Source of the DNA: Biomphalaria glabrata
Taxonomy: Eukaryota > Mollusca > Gastropoda > Planorbidae
Reading direction: 5' to 3'
DNA: 64,000 bases
NCBI RefSeq assembly: GCF_947242115.1
Contig: NC_074716.1
Location: 12,955,365-13,019,364 of the forward strand
The position numbers were made by a program, and so were the translations under genes. Each line of letters opens with the position of its first letter. The first letter of the stretch is position 1. Shown here one piece after another: positions 13,201 through 22,999 of this stretch. The notes below the pieces were generated by a model. That model was not told the DNA's origin, searched no databases, and saw only the letters and a list, made by a program, of their open reading frames with translations.

Positions 13201-15191
13201 ACCAGAGCTGCTTTCAGTCACAAGCCCAAAAGAAGACTGAATGCTTTTCGGCTTTGGAGAAGAACAACAGCGCCAACTTTAGACCGATGGTAGGTAGAAA
13301 CAGTTGCCAAGAAGGTCTCTCGGATATACCCAACTACTGCTTTAAGTGCAGTGACGGTATGAATGAAGCTATTGGTTGCTTGCATAATGTGAACTACAAT
13401 ACAAATAAACTTCAGAATACTCCTGGTATGTGTTTGGGAGATGAACACGATGGAATGACTTTAACGGTCGATGAAAAATCGTTATTGACACGTCACCATG
13501 ACAGTCAGGCAAGGAAAGATAAAAACACGCAACCTTCTAATGACGGTACGTCTGACAATTACTCATCTCAAGCCAAAACAAAAAGAAGGAAAGAAGCGCG
13601 AAGAATCCATTCCGTGCAGCCTGGAGCTTGTTACTCATCAAGCGATTGCAGCCGCGAACGGAACCCAGACGTTAACTCGCAGCAAAACATTTCAGCAGGT
13701 GCGCATGTCAGCTTTGACTGGTACAAGCCTTCCGCTTCCCTTAACGGTCAAAAAGGCATGGCAAGTGACGATACGCAACAGAGTGCACCAACAAGCTCCC
13801 GAAACGAATATTGCGTTAAATCTTATGAACAGCCAATGTTAGGTCAAGCCAAAGTTTCCAAGGCCAATAACTACGTCACATCTGCTTCAGGGCGCAGTAA
13901 ATGTGCCAAAAATGATCAGTTTATTCAAGAAGAGCAATGTGCAGCTAAACGTGACATTCGCCCAAGCCTTAATGTTTCGAATGGCCGCCATTCAGTGCAC
14001 TCTCGAGATCTAGGACAAGTACCGTATGAGCGAAATCATTTGAACTTGGTACATGAGAAAAAGCCCGAGTCTTATTTCAATCATAATGAATGCTCGTGGC
14101 TTGTTGATTCTCATAAAAAGAAGAGTCAATTTCCTAGAGAGATGCCAAACAACAAGCCTCTCTATCGTGATCTTTTGGAGATCTACAACAAAGCTAACCA
14201 GACATTCCACAATAATTGGTTGCTCAAGAAGAACCATGAGCGTGACGAGCACAACGATGCAAAAGAAGCTCCAAAGGACGGCATAAAAAGCAACCATTTT
14301 GGTCAATGTCAGCAAGATGACTATACAAGCGGATATAAGGGAAATAACCGAAACAGTCAATGGGAAATAAATGGCCTTCTGGGACAAGGCAAATTAAATG
14401 AAAATGATAGACAATGTAGCTATTTAGTTAGTGGTCAGCGATACTTAAGGCAATATAACGGAAAAAACTCAGGTAATCTCTGGAAGCAAGATTGTACTAT
14501 ATGCCATTGCCTAGTGGATGAGTGTAGGTGTCAAAGCCAACAAGATGACAATATGAGCAAAAGTCAACATGACTTTGAGAGCGAAAGCGAAGATGACTGC
14601 GTGATCGAAGATGACTGCGTGATTGAAAGCCTAGATGGCGTTAAGGGCCTATGTCGCCAAGATGAGTATACAAGTCCCTTTCCAAATTTCTACAGGATCG
14701 AAAATCAGCAAGAAGACTTTATAAGACAATGCCAACTCAACAATGACGAGTCTCTGAGCCACGACCAGCAAGATCTCTATTCACGCCACAGCCGAGATGA
14801 AGATGTGAGACAATGCCATCAAGATGAATACACGAGCGAATGCCAAAATGATTATCTGGGCCAAAGTCATCGAGTTGATTGTGTAAGCAAAGGCCATCAA
14901 GATGTATACACAAGCGAATGCCAAAGTGATTATCTGAGCAAAAGTCATCGAGTTGATTGTGTAAGCAAAAGCCATCAAGATAAATACACTAGCGAATGCC
15001 AAAATGAAAAAGAAAGTCAGCAGGATGTTTGCATTAGACGCCACGCGAAAACGAATCATCGATCTCAGCACGATGTTATTATTCCTTTAGAACAGAACCC
15101 GAGAAGCCGACAGCTGGTGTCCACAGCCTACCAGCTGCAAGGAGCTTGTAACTGTGAAACTTCTAGCGAGTGGTACTCGTCACCTGACTAG
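7203..15191 (+). CDS. Giant intronless ORF, disordered orphan protein (2662 aa)
   Basis: One frame stays open for 8.0 kb and starts most plausibly at ATG 7203 (MLFELNRCSLPNKSS). The frame is also open just upstream, where it opens on a TTG, not an ATG. A possible acceptor (AACCGTTGCAG) ends near 7230, so a 5' exon cannot be excluded. A polyadenylation signal AATAAA lies 59 bp after the stop (15250-15255). The product is rich in Ser, Asn, Lys, Gln and Arg with no membrane segment, signal peptide or catalytic domain that I recognise. It has basic clusters (for example KKRKRSFSRED near residue 365) and many SP/TP sites. The Cys/His-containing C-terminal part has 26-aa tandem repeats (14820-15020). 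Such composition fits a scaffold, nuclear or cytoskeletal protein, but that is a guess. The length alone makes chance very unlikely. Confidence 0.85.
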   Translation: MLFELNRCSLPNKSSRSQAMSVQNILNRRSIKEKLVEPPLDQQRDNAGRLNVSGNRSQSDDDNFKSANILSAGRKQLEHPDPAAFVATVGKQSQTIQKEMPHEQYSNWNRLQDKEIQSNRCHVTTSQLSGKSSSSMSTSIRGSITLTAEEATVALLQGDFSGGVSSTRPGVKTCFQRVNKGIKKYDYEAVIRPQEMTAGKAFGCGKGNKKDALHTGKTIQQYTTKSTTNGKTSVVLQAVHSYINLTNDPLVSQESTPENTPSYDPLSKTVKKRNETSSRLHSHNPRSHQVYQKSKISVASNASKKQKCGVGDEKVNRSELNSNPLLSPYKVYVTSPTDAQQCNHVRQTRMEQLDNKYKIKMAKKRKRSFSREDACIEGVREAVDICADPKVYRLPSHAQDNSPMRQVNAGYSISMRSKTNVRIPKSGGEHCTQPNKGSGDIARPPVREQWHCFNALRKINQATPNRPVISRSQSLLNRKKNFKANRSSIRTSNKHQAPNFIAARNVSSNMNPLSPDSPRYSDRRAARFHAFPATSVRQGAQHTIVNPTQLRQVIDERHLRDSRLPGDVTNKAKGKVSNSAQRKNGRNVSDDPFSMNSTRFDVSSLNNPIGDSIFPTQGRSNLCKSRKLCPKDKSIVARDSPPFNTTLKGKRSNSKRAEKVYYFHYDSDNESCDVDLKVAREGSFHEEEDFLSVKVNPGNSSSQLISHLSSPHYRSNKVRAKPVIISHIRLSSSSSSFSDVEPEIVKQSDLGANFKHNLHLQQPDSTSDDVSWVHSGRPKENVMVKKSKIPLPIKPNLQQVKGQWGTKPPAKPAYKGHKYETLRHTRVSTVHPNRSSTLSNSYGAAVKNASPSTQQKIFRTVKAQQRDVPSISRSPVRRSHQKLNKVTLRNERFSTIPEMSEDNLAVIGDNSSECTVVEESKPKQKDNERVKQKTKTVNEDQLLHAEDKVLANVRNSAKLGERRNVIVKPPLRKTMSYRQEPPSVRDKKGDNSVHHFGAKAEVQKRKQDYDKVEQGRAKDRHELGILEDNLRHMISKSDKTITPFPSTIETIKQPTVVNESTTNVSIPPKLHEALSHPESTNPAHCQSPAANSVTNTNVTMKSSIQSDYFPITCVTYKDYYSMSEKNSPMASDVISPSKIKLTTPHSVTSNSTTCFPPTKLNLRASSNLSFNVRIRSKTASQGVTRGQLPLGPGNNQKNVDTILSKTSHSAQFDQKGNKTRGDLGKGRKVVNVPLSPQRPVLQCSHSKSSLSSFECISIAKPEEASEIMAGLRDTLLSRRQKSFNTKKSPKDNFKRKKLSRTGAGEQILDTFNISNHDSLQHQNAHDAFKNVPIPIFESSLSKISTSDNESARTLSHCSNLSRKRCSWIPSNNFETEIKSHKMQRVQSPVSMNKSPTPRKLLKDMESSEKHVVGHYKNAHRKWDSKCPKKGVDENFDAWLTANAHSKIEKTPEHTPPPNKNALGPRAGNVNVALESVPRHLLGNVDELREKYLKEMLSKDIYEQLSIDVSPAGYRKSIIDHYQFEMMSLNSQSRKPVADKKPTYYKRVSPSIGQDADINEKTSRDSIKRDEMENTVNLKSFKTELSPVSKRPLGFNDYVRSEPTHNSYVNYHDVEKQVLKINNYQQPEESPPASLKRYNQMSPILRSEYGVTEVHFDGSTRDYRLINDVSSLLRASPYELGDEETFGSLQKYIATSQKAIAESTCNVGVVRGQDCDNKLDAFIGAICNRAKLYIAKTNHRVKENEPSHKRPMVVENIRAIEANKVYLDNEARDSQQIIDNSKNKMCSYLKQPYKSSNQINASINIASILIKDNGRLLETDELTPNNIESEQLSRLALTKSPVPKKDDIKPAWRTESSPSRLVPKKENVQVSRDENEDLEFWTDTGGSHCKAEQTRRINLKENPAVIQAIRQANNEEQQRSGECQLSCVQTPTNQPNKDQNHIKIPSESQKLNQIESSRNDSTDAVDFDRYRRSLRRVEFRGRGNNKYVTSALRYTRNKFENQSCFQSQAQKKTECFSALEKNNSANFRPMVGRNSCQEGLSDIPNYCFKCSDGMNEAIGCLHNVNYNTNKLQNTPGMCLGDEHDGMTLTVDEKSLLTRHHDSQARKDKNTQPSNDGTSDNYSSQAKTKRRKEARRIHSVQPGACYSSSDCSRERNPDVNSQQNISAGAHVSFDWYKPSASLNGQKGMASDDTQQSAPTSSRNEYCVKSYEQPMLGQAKVSKANNYVTSASGRSKCAKNDQFIQEEQCAAKRDIRPSLNVSNGRHSVHSRDLGQVPYERNHLNLVHEKKPESYFNHNECSWLVDSHKKKSQFPREMPNNKPLYRDLLEIYNKANQTFHNNWLLKKNHERDEHNDAKEAPKDGIKSNHFGQCQQDDYTSGYKGNNRNSQWEINGLLGQGKLNENDRQCSYLVSGQRYLRQYNGKNSGNLWKQDCTICHCLVDECRCQSQQDDNMSKSQHDFESESEDDCVIEDDCVIESLDGVKGLCRQDEYTSPFPNFYRIENQQEDFIRQCQLNNDESLSHDQQDLYSRHSRDEDVRQCHQDEYTSECQNDYLGQSHRVDCVSKGHQDVYTSECQSDYLSKSHRVDCVSKSHQDKYTSECQNEKESQQDVCIRRHAKTNHRSQHDVIIPLEQNPRSRQLVSTAYQLQGACNCETSSEWYSSPD
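14820..15020 (+). repeat. 78-bp in-frame tandem repeat in the orphan ORF
   Basis: About 2.5 units of 78 bp, each encoding 26 residues of the form HQDxYTSECQxDYLxxSHRV followed by DCVSK. More diverged relatives (QQDDYTS, RQDEYTS) occur back to about 14310. The repeat keeps frame, and its Cys, His and Asp residues recur at fixed spacing, so it may be a metal-binding or disulfide-forming array. That is inference. Confidence 0.8.
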
Positions 15192-16199
15192 CCAGATTTT
15201 CGTTTCATGAAAAATTAGTTTCAATTTTAAAAATGTCTATCCCAATATCAATAAACTTTACAACTAACATAGGAGAAATACATTATAAAACAATTATTAT
15301 AAAATACATTTTAGATTCGCAATATTGTTATTTTTACAAGTGCACCTTACCATTTACCATTTCATAGTCATAGATTTACATCTTTTATTCCATCCAGTAA
15401 GGAGTATAAAATCTATTTGATATGTGCACAATTTGCATCACTAAAAAAAAAAAGGGAAAATAAATATACACGAAATATCATGTAACTATTATATGTGTTT
15501 GTATTAACTCCATATTTCTCTTCGCTTTCACTGAGATTCTCTGCTCTTACATTCAAATGTTGTCGTTTTTTTTTCAAATAATTATTTTAATGTTAATATT
15601 TTCTCCTTATAGATTCTGGTTTAAATTTTAAAAGTTTTTCTTTTATATACAGATTCCTATTCGAAGGGTTTTTTACTATATCAAATGTTTGTGGGTTTTT
15701 TTTTCTCTAAAATATGTATAGACTATTTATCAGACATTTTAGCTAGAGGTTCTTAGGTTCAAAACCTGCCCCCTGCTATTTTACCACAGGTTTGGGCTAG
15801 CATGTAGTAGTCTACAAATCTGAAGGAACATCCAAAACATGTCAAACAAAACCAAAATCTGCAAACTTAAAATATTGATGACTAGCAAGTACAAATGTGA
15901 AAGCAAGAAGCTCACACTGTTGTACTATATATATGGTGTAAAGCCCAATATTTTTTTAAAAAAGTCTTTATTTCAAAAAGAAACAAGCATATTTTATAGT
16001 TTCTTAATTTTGAATAAATCTCTCAAACAAATATGGTACAAATAAAGAATATTACAAAATATTAGCAACAGTGGTGATGAATAATTTACATCTATATTTA
16101 TTGACATTCTGCGATGCATAAGTTGCATGAAGTAAATTAAAAACAAAAAATGTAGACACAGCACTTGAAAATACTAAAATACAATGTAACAATCACAAG
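15192..16199. other. Convergent intergenic region
   Basis: Contains the polyadenylation signal of the large ORF (15250) and a decayed SINE at 15735-15860. Otherwise AT-rich with T and A runs. The two neighbouring genes converge here. No further gene seen. Confidence 0.5.
15735..15860 (+). mobile_element. tRNA-derived SINE, decayed copy
   Basis: A B-box-like GGTTCAAAACCTGCC (15756-15770) is followed by TTTGGGCTAG and the family 3' end TCTGAAGGAACATCCAAAAC plus a CAAACAAAAC tail. It matches the better copies at 42048 and 63728 (minus). Confidence 0.7.
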
Positions 16200-16205
16200 T
16201 TTATT
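16200..16205 (-). terminator. Poly(A) signal of TMEM216
   Basis: AATAAA on the minus strand, 59 bp beyond the TMEM216 stop codon. It closes a short 3' UTR. Confidence 0.7.
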
Positions 16206-16263
16206 CCATACAACCTTTCAGCAATGATTACAGAAAATGTGTGTCCGAGTCTTGATTCATATT

Positions 16264-19200
16264 TTAAGGAGCTCCTCTGAAAAATAAAAATTATAGATTA
16301 AAACCATGTCTCTTTAAAAAGTACAATACTAGTATCACGTTTTTTTTTTCTCCACTGGTAACACTTAAGCTGATCAATACAATTTAGAAATACTTGAAAT
16401 ATAAAATTTCAAAATAATACTTAGTAAATATTTTTTTTTTAATTGAACCATAGTGCATATGAAATATGATCTATTCATGTTATTTTGAAGTTTAAATTGG
16501 TTAAATTGGTGACTAAAATTTGATACACCATCCATTTAACAATGTGCAGGCATTGTCTTCAATTGGGAAGATTAAGAATGGGTGCAGTATCTGGCAAAAA
16601 TAAAATCACACAGTGGCTATTTCTTAACAGCTTCAAACTACAAAATAATCTTGCTTAATTTTTACATTGTGACGATTTAAAATCTGCTAACAAATACAAG
16701 AACTTATTGGCAAAGCAACTTGGCATCCAAACTGTTGAGCCCCTTATACAGCCTCATACAAAGAGCATCTAAAACCACACATAAAGCTCTACCATCTTTC
16801 TGAACAAAAATGGCTCAGCAAATTCGTAAAAATCTCAGAAAGACATTATAACTTTGTCAAGTGGTCGTGAAGTGGGCAACTTCTGTCCATCAAGACTAGA
16901 ACCAAACATTAAAAAAACTCATTTGTCCTCCATTCTGTCAAACTGTATCATCGCTACTTGTCGACTAAGGAACATGAAAAAGATTACGACATGTGTGTAG
17001 CCACTCAATGAACTTTGCGTGTTGTGTTATGTATTGCGCAGGGTCAGATACCTCTCCCATATAGGGAAGATAGCATACCAAAAGCAATCTTTTTTAGGCG
17101 AGCTTCAAAGAGGATGGCATCAGAGAGGCATCCCAACGAAGCACTACAACCTTCAACTTAGGTGCCATTTTTGATGCCCTAAATGGCATAGAGGAAAGTA
17201 GCTAGCAGCAGATGGCATCTGAAAAGACAGCTCTTTGCTCTCAATAAGGTTGTAGTAAACACATTTGAGATTCAAAGAAAAGTCAAAAACAGGTGCAGAT
17301 AATGAAAAGAGATCTTAAGTAGACTTACAGTTGTCTGCATCAGCTGTAACATTGTACAGGAATATACAAATGTATATATATATATATGTGAAGCATACAA
17401 ATCTCAGCCTTTATTCATTGTTCAAGCAAACAAGTCAATATCAATGCTTTCAAGTTATCCAAGATAAGAAATATACCCACGAAAATAGAAATAGAATAAG
17501 TATTAATAAGCAACAGTCTTTGAGCAGAATGATTATTGAAAAGTGCAGTAATTTAAATGCCTATGAAGACCCAGCTTTATATATTTTATCATAAAATCTG
17601 TGTCTGTCTTAGGCTCTAGCTCTAGCTTATGTTTTTGTAAGCGTTTGTAAGCGTTTGCTAGCTATCTATTTAAGAAGGCAGTTACAGCCAGGTGTACTCC
17701 AGCTGACACCTAAGTTGATCTTTTATAGACTTTGATATTTCATCTTTCATTTAGCTTCTTGAAATAAATTGTCTTAGGCATACAGTTATCCCCAGTACAG
17801 CCTAGTCACTTTACCCAGTGCAGCTACTGAACAATAAGCTTTGCTTCTTAATTGTCCACACTGGCACTGTACAGTCACATCATTATTGGAAGTATATAGT
17901 CTTGCATCTTAGGCCCATAGTCACTGCTACCTTGTGTCTATCAGAAATCTATTTCTCTCAACTGAGTTGTACCTTTTTAAGGTCAAAGTTGGGCATTTTA
18001 AGAAACCTCTGACAATTTAACAAGAAATTTGATAGTTTATGTACATCTTTGGGGAAAAAAACATTAACTAATTGGACACAGTGAAAACTAGTTTGACTAT
18101 TATAACTTTTCAAAATTAGATTTAATTAAAATTAAATTAAATTTGGCTTACATCTTTTCATCAATGAAAAATATTTTTTTACACATTATGTCACTCAGCT
18201 TCAGCAGGAATTACTGCACTCAATTTTATTGTTTTGTTGTATTCAATAAGGAGTTGAATGTATAAATATACATATAAGAACATTTTCAATACTATCTTAT
18301 GTAAGTGTAATCTCCAAGAGCATTTTAAAATATAAGAATTGAAAATACTAGACAAGATGTAGATTCTAAAAATGATTATGCAGAAAGCTCACTGGAAAGA
18401 CTTCTTGCAATGATCAAGTATCACAAGAAATGAATGGAATCAGAAATTATTCCTAAAGAAGGAATTGATTTTAAAATTTTAAAAAACTTGTAAATATTAG
18501 TTGTTTAGATTTAAATCTTGGATACAGTTTTTTTTTACTTCATTTTTGTGTTTGTATTTCTTAGGTGATTAAAATTTTTCAAAATTATTTTTGGAAAATC
18601 ATAAGCACTTTTGTCTCATGACTAAATTTTTTAATAAGACTGAAGACTGAGTCTACAACAATGTTACAACTATTTCTAGAGTTTTTTTTTTTGTTTTTTT
18701 TTTTGAAGACTTACTTTGCAAAAGTAATTATTGAGATGATGCCGAAGATGATCTCCATGCCAATAAAAAATAGCTGAATTGCAGTTAGAATAATTTCCAC
18801 TCGTAAGACATAGGTCTGCCACAAAAGAAAGAAGAGCACACCAAATATAGTGGCAATGCTCAGAAAGACACACACCAGTACTCCCATTATTTGCTCTGTA
18901 AGGTTTCCTCGCTTACCTGAAACAGCATGTACATAAGTGAATTATTAAATTATCCCACACAAATTAGAACCTAGCAATTTATGCATGTAATGATGATGAA
19001 ACAAGTAATTTGTTTCTATCTAGACACACTAAAAATAAGCTCTATGAAAAACATCCCTAGTTTAAAAACTGCAGTGTACTTTATGTCAGATGTCAATTTG
19101 ACCTACTTATGTAACGATTACAAGAAGTTAGACACAAAAGAAAAACTCCAGACAATCAGCATGAACATTCAGATTTCAATCATATGCCCATCCATCTGAT

Positions 19201-22200
19201 AGAATATTTAAGTGCTTTTAGGCCTCGACTCTCACAGTAATAAATCCAGGCAGGGATGGTGCCTTAGACTTTAGAAATAAGCACACTATTCATTCAATAC
19301 ATATATGATCTGTTTTTTAAGGGCCAGCTCCAATAAAACATTCAAGGCATTAGCTGCATTATGAAAATAATTAGCTTACCAAAGAATAACCTCAGTGCTT
19401 CCACAATAGCCAAGAGGAAAAGTAAAATAACTTCTGCAGCAAGAACATTTGTTGCATATGGAAGAGTCTCACCTAAAAATAATCATGATTTCATGAAATA
19501 AACAGCAAATATATTTCTAATTATTAAGGCAACAGATATTGTATTCCTAAAAAACAAATTTAACACTCTTTCATTGTTTTAAAGGTGGGAAAGGCAGCTT
19601 AGGGATAAATGCTTTGACTTCTGAATTGACGAGTCTTCAACTAAAATCCTAGTAAAATCTCAAGATTTTGAATTCTTATCACTTGATTCTCATGAAACAC
19701 TGAAATTATTTCAGGAAAGTAAAGGCAATTGTCTCATTCTATGCCACAAGCGTTTATTAATATTTTCACAGAAACAGCTGACCTTTATATCATATGTTCT
19801 AAGAATGGATAGTTCTCAAAAGCATACTTTATTTATCTTACCATGCATAATTATTTTACAATATTTGTCTAAACCATTATGATAAATGATACGAAATAAA
19901 AAATAAATTTTACCTTTAAAGACGAAGAGGAGTATTTCACAAACAAAGAAAAATGCAAAGTACCAGCCATTCAAATATAGCAGAATCTGATAGGGTAATG
20001 AAGATCTCTAGACCTGAGTTAAGGCTACTTTTAGCAAGAGTAAATCATGTTTAGAATTTGATTAATTTAATTACATTGTGTATATATATATATATGTATT
20101 CTACTTCACCAGGCTTTGATCTTGCTCACTATTTCACCTATCATGGTAAATTACCTATCATGACAGATATAGCCCTGACCTTAAATTGGCATCTTCCACG
20201 CATTCAAATTCGTAACATGTGATGAGAAGCATAAGACAGTGTCTATAAAAAATATGTTGTGTTTGACCTAATTAAAAACTATTTATAGCATACTCAGCTT
20301 TTGCTTAAATCCTAAAATGGTGAGGAAAACATCCATACCTACAAACCTATTACCATGCTGTCACATTCATGAACAAATAGCCTGTTAGATCACAACTTTT
20401 TCTCAAAATATCTTATAAATTAAAAATTGAATCCTACACATTTCCCTGTGTCTATCTAGTCATGCATTTTAATCAGTGACTTAAAATCTGCCAAAATCAC
20501 TGTCTTTCCTGGCTGATTCAGGCAACCCATTCCATACTAGGAAAGAAAGGAGCACTTTAACAACTTTGTCCTTGAAGCACATGGAATAAATAATGTGCCT
20601 TTATCTTTCTCAGTATTTTATGAGGTTTTGTTTTTTGTATTTGTAAATTATGATTCAATGTTTTATTGCTACTACACTCTTTAGTCTTCAGTCTTGAACT
20701 GTCTCTAAATTAAGTGATTTTACTAATGGTGTTACTCTAATAAAATGTGAATATTTGTTTTTTTATAAACCTCACAGCTCTATTTTGTGTCTGTTCTTTT
20801 TTTTTTTTAATGGTATTTTTTAGTTAAGGGAACCCAAAAAGAGGATGCATATTCTATTATTGACCTTACCTAGTTAAAACCTTTAAAGGGATGCAAACTA
20901 GAGCCAAAAAGGAAGTTCAATTGTGAAGTTCAATTCATAAAAGGTTAAAAGTTAGACTTCACAGATCCATATAATTTACTTAATTATAGTGAGTCAACTA
21001 TATGTGATTATTCTTTATCAATTTATTAATTAAGTATTCTGAATTTCTATATTTATGAATTTGTTCTGTGATTAATATTTTTGAAGCATAGTTGTGTTTT
21101 TAAGAGGAAAAAAAAACTTGAAAAATCTATTACATTAATTGCAGTATAAATATTGCAGATAAATCAATTAGATTTCTAGGTTTAAGTATTAAACAATATA
21201 GATCTACATCTTAAAGCATTTTAACCATTAGAGAGTTGTGTTTTTAAGAGGAAAAAAAAACTTGAAAAAATCTATTACATTAATTGCAGTATAAATATTG
21301 CAGATAAATCAATTAGATTTCTAGGTTTAAGTATCAAAAAATATAGATCTACATCTTAAAGCATTTTAACCATTAGAGATGAAAGGATACAATAAATTGA
21401 GTGCGTCCTGTGGGGGGAAATATTTAAATCATTAACATGTTTAAATTATGATTATCATTTTCATTATGAAAAATAATGAATAACATTTACTTCTAAGTCT
21501 TACACTAATACTAAGTAACTTAGTAACTGCAAGTCATAGATCTACAACTTTACAAGTGCAGTAAGTGAAAGATGAACAGATCTAGACTCTAGTAATCATC
21601 AGCTTAATCTTAGTAATGTCAATGATAGTATTATTACTAACAGTAATGTAGGGATGTTACAATATCCTGTGACACGCCCCTTTTATTAAGTTAAAAAAAT
21701 GTTTCGACTTTTTTCTGACATTTTTTTTACATACCTTAAAGGTGCACTTTTTTAACCTATTAATTGAATACTTCTCTGTAAAAGAGTTATAGTTTTTGAT
21801 TGACCAATAAAAATGGCTTCCAGGAATGAAATTACGCTTTCCCACGTGGAGTAGAAGGTTTCGTTTTATTAGACTTAAATAAAGGTTCGATTTCCCTTGT
21901 GTATAGTTTAAAAAGCTCAACATTCCCACGCCTTTTGACTCTCCAGTATTGTAGAGCATTTTTCTGGCTAAATTTCAGTGCTTTACTTTTCACATAATAC
22001 TGTGCACTTTGGATGCTATTAATTTTTTAATATTTAGCAGTTGAATCTAATGCTGGAGGCCATTGTTAACCATTGTAATTTTAGCCTTCTTGTTTATAGG
22101 CCAAGATAATAGTGATTGGTCAGATTGGTCATGTGACATCAAACAATTTTCTGATAGGTTGAATTATTATAGCAGTTAAAAAAAAACTTAGACTGAAATG

Positions 22201-22999
22201 ATGTCAAAATGGCTGACATTGATTTATTTCTGCAGTTACTCATTTTGAAATAGATGTAGAATTAGATCTAATGAGTATATAATATGCAGCTTAGTGTTCA
22301 GATATTTTAATAACAATAAACTTTCATTTGAAACATGTTTTTGGACTAGTTGATTAATATATAAGAAATGGCAAGCATATTTATTCAACACATTCAAATC
22401 TCCTCACATCGTGCCCATTGGTTGCTATGATAAGGACAAGCACACATAGAAAATTTATTTTCTTTCAACCAGGAATCATACATACATAATTCATATAAAT
22501 TTAGAAGGCTCTTTCAAATCTACAACATATCAGACAACAAGATTCTTAAAATAATTTTTCTGAAAAAAATTGTAACATCCCTACATTACAGTAATGTAGT
22601 ATGAGTATGAATACTATGATTATCATCTAGACCCTAAAACTAATTCATTTATTTACTTATTACTATTATTACTAACAGTAATGTAGTACGAGTATGAATA
22701 CTAATAATTTAAATAAATACTAAGATAATCATAATGATAATGATGATAATCAAATGATTATGATTATCATCCACTCAGTCTCAGTTATCAGTACTGATCT
22801 AGACTCTAAAACTAATTCTATTTAATAATTTATCAACTTAATATACAAATATTCTATGCTATAAAAAATAGATTGGGATAGTTATTTACAAGTAAATGCT
22901 CTCGATCTTTATTTAATAAAGAGATTTTAAGTGATGAGTAGACCTATAACCTTTTTTATTAGGCTGTGCAATAGAAGTCTGTGCTTGCCCGTCCGCCAT
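16264..22999 (-). CDS. TMEM216: Transmembrane protein 216, ciliary transition zone
   Basis: Five exons on the minus strand: 22944-22999, 19914-20005, 19380-19472, 18715-18916 and 16264-16276. All phases agree and give 151 residues; the human protein is about 145. Exon 2 reads LPYQILLYLNGWYFAFFF, exon 3 ETLPYATNVLAAEVILLFLL then EALRLFFG, exon 4 KRGNLTEQ and then TYVLRVEIILTAIQLFF. These match the order and signatures of vertebrate TMEM216 (LNGWYYA, IEVIRLFFG, QTYVLRLEV). Four hydrophobic segments are visible. The last exon adds only GAP and a stop. Exon 1 (MADGQAQTSIAQPNKKGY) is the least sure: its donor is AG/GTCTAC and the acceptor TCTAGAG/ATC. In vertebrates the protein sits in the tetraspan MKS/tectonic module at the base of cilia, and its loss causes Joubert and Meckel syndromes. 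The vertebrate neighbour TMEM138 is not in this window. Confidence 0.92.
16277..18714. other. Intron 4 of TMEM216
   Basis: Long intron before the tiny last exon. The part at about 16690-17260 is less AT-rich and looks like decayed repeat sequence of unknown family. A (TA)n run lies near 17373. No second gene is supported. Confidence 0.45.
21091..21378. repeat. 144-bp tandem duplication
   Basis: Two head-to-tail copies, 21091-21234 and 21235-21378, both starting GTTGTGTTTTTAAGAGG and ending near TTAACCATTAGAG. Only a few differences separate them, so the duplication is recent. Confidence 0.93.
21644..22588. mobile_element. 945-bp MITE with 20-bp inverted repeats
   Basis: TAATGTAGGGATGTTACAAT at 21644-21663 is repeated in exact inverse at 22569-22588. 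CAG flanks both ends (21641-21643 and 22589-22591). An uninterrupted version of the target (ACTAACAGTAATGTAGTA) lies at about 22670-22688 and confirms the borders and a 3-bp duplication. The interior has no transposase, so it is non-autonomous. A 3-bp duplication would fit PIF/Harbinger, but the target is not the usual TWA, so the superfamily is left open. Confidence 0.82.

Larger units (their letters stand above)
20006..22943. other. Intron 1 of TMEM216
   Basis: Holds a 144-bp tandem duplication and a 945-bp MITE (both listed), a (TA)n run near 20080 and AT-rich sequence. If exon 1 at 22944 is wrong, part of this region is upstream sequence. Confidence 0.5.

Noticed and set aside
8061-14387. 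Several open frames of 60-150 codons opposite to or out of frame with the large ORF
   Set aside because: All lie within the 8-kb frame and have no start context, domains or splice logic; they are shadows of its codon composition.
18676-18873. 65-aa frame on the minus strand
   Set aside because: It is the wrong phase of TMEM216 exon 4, whose correct phase is clearly conserved.
21657-21959. 100-aa minus-strand frame
   Set aside because: It lies inside the 945-bp MITE and resembles no transposase or host protein.
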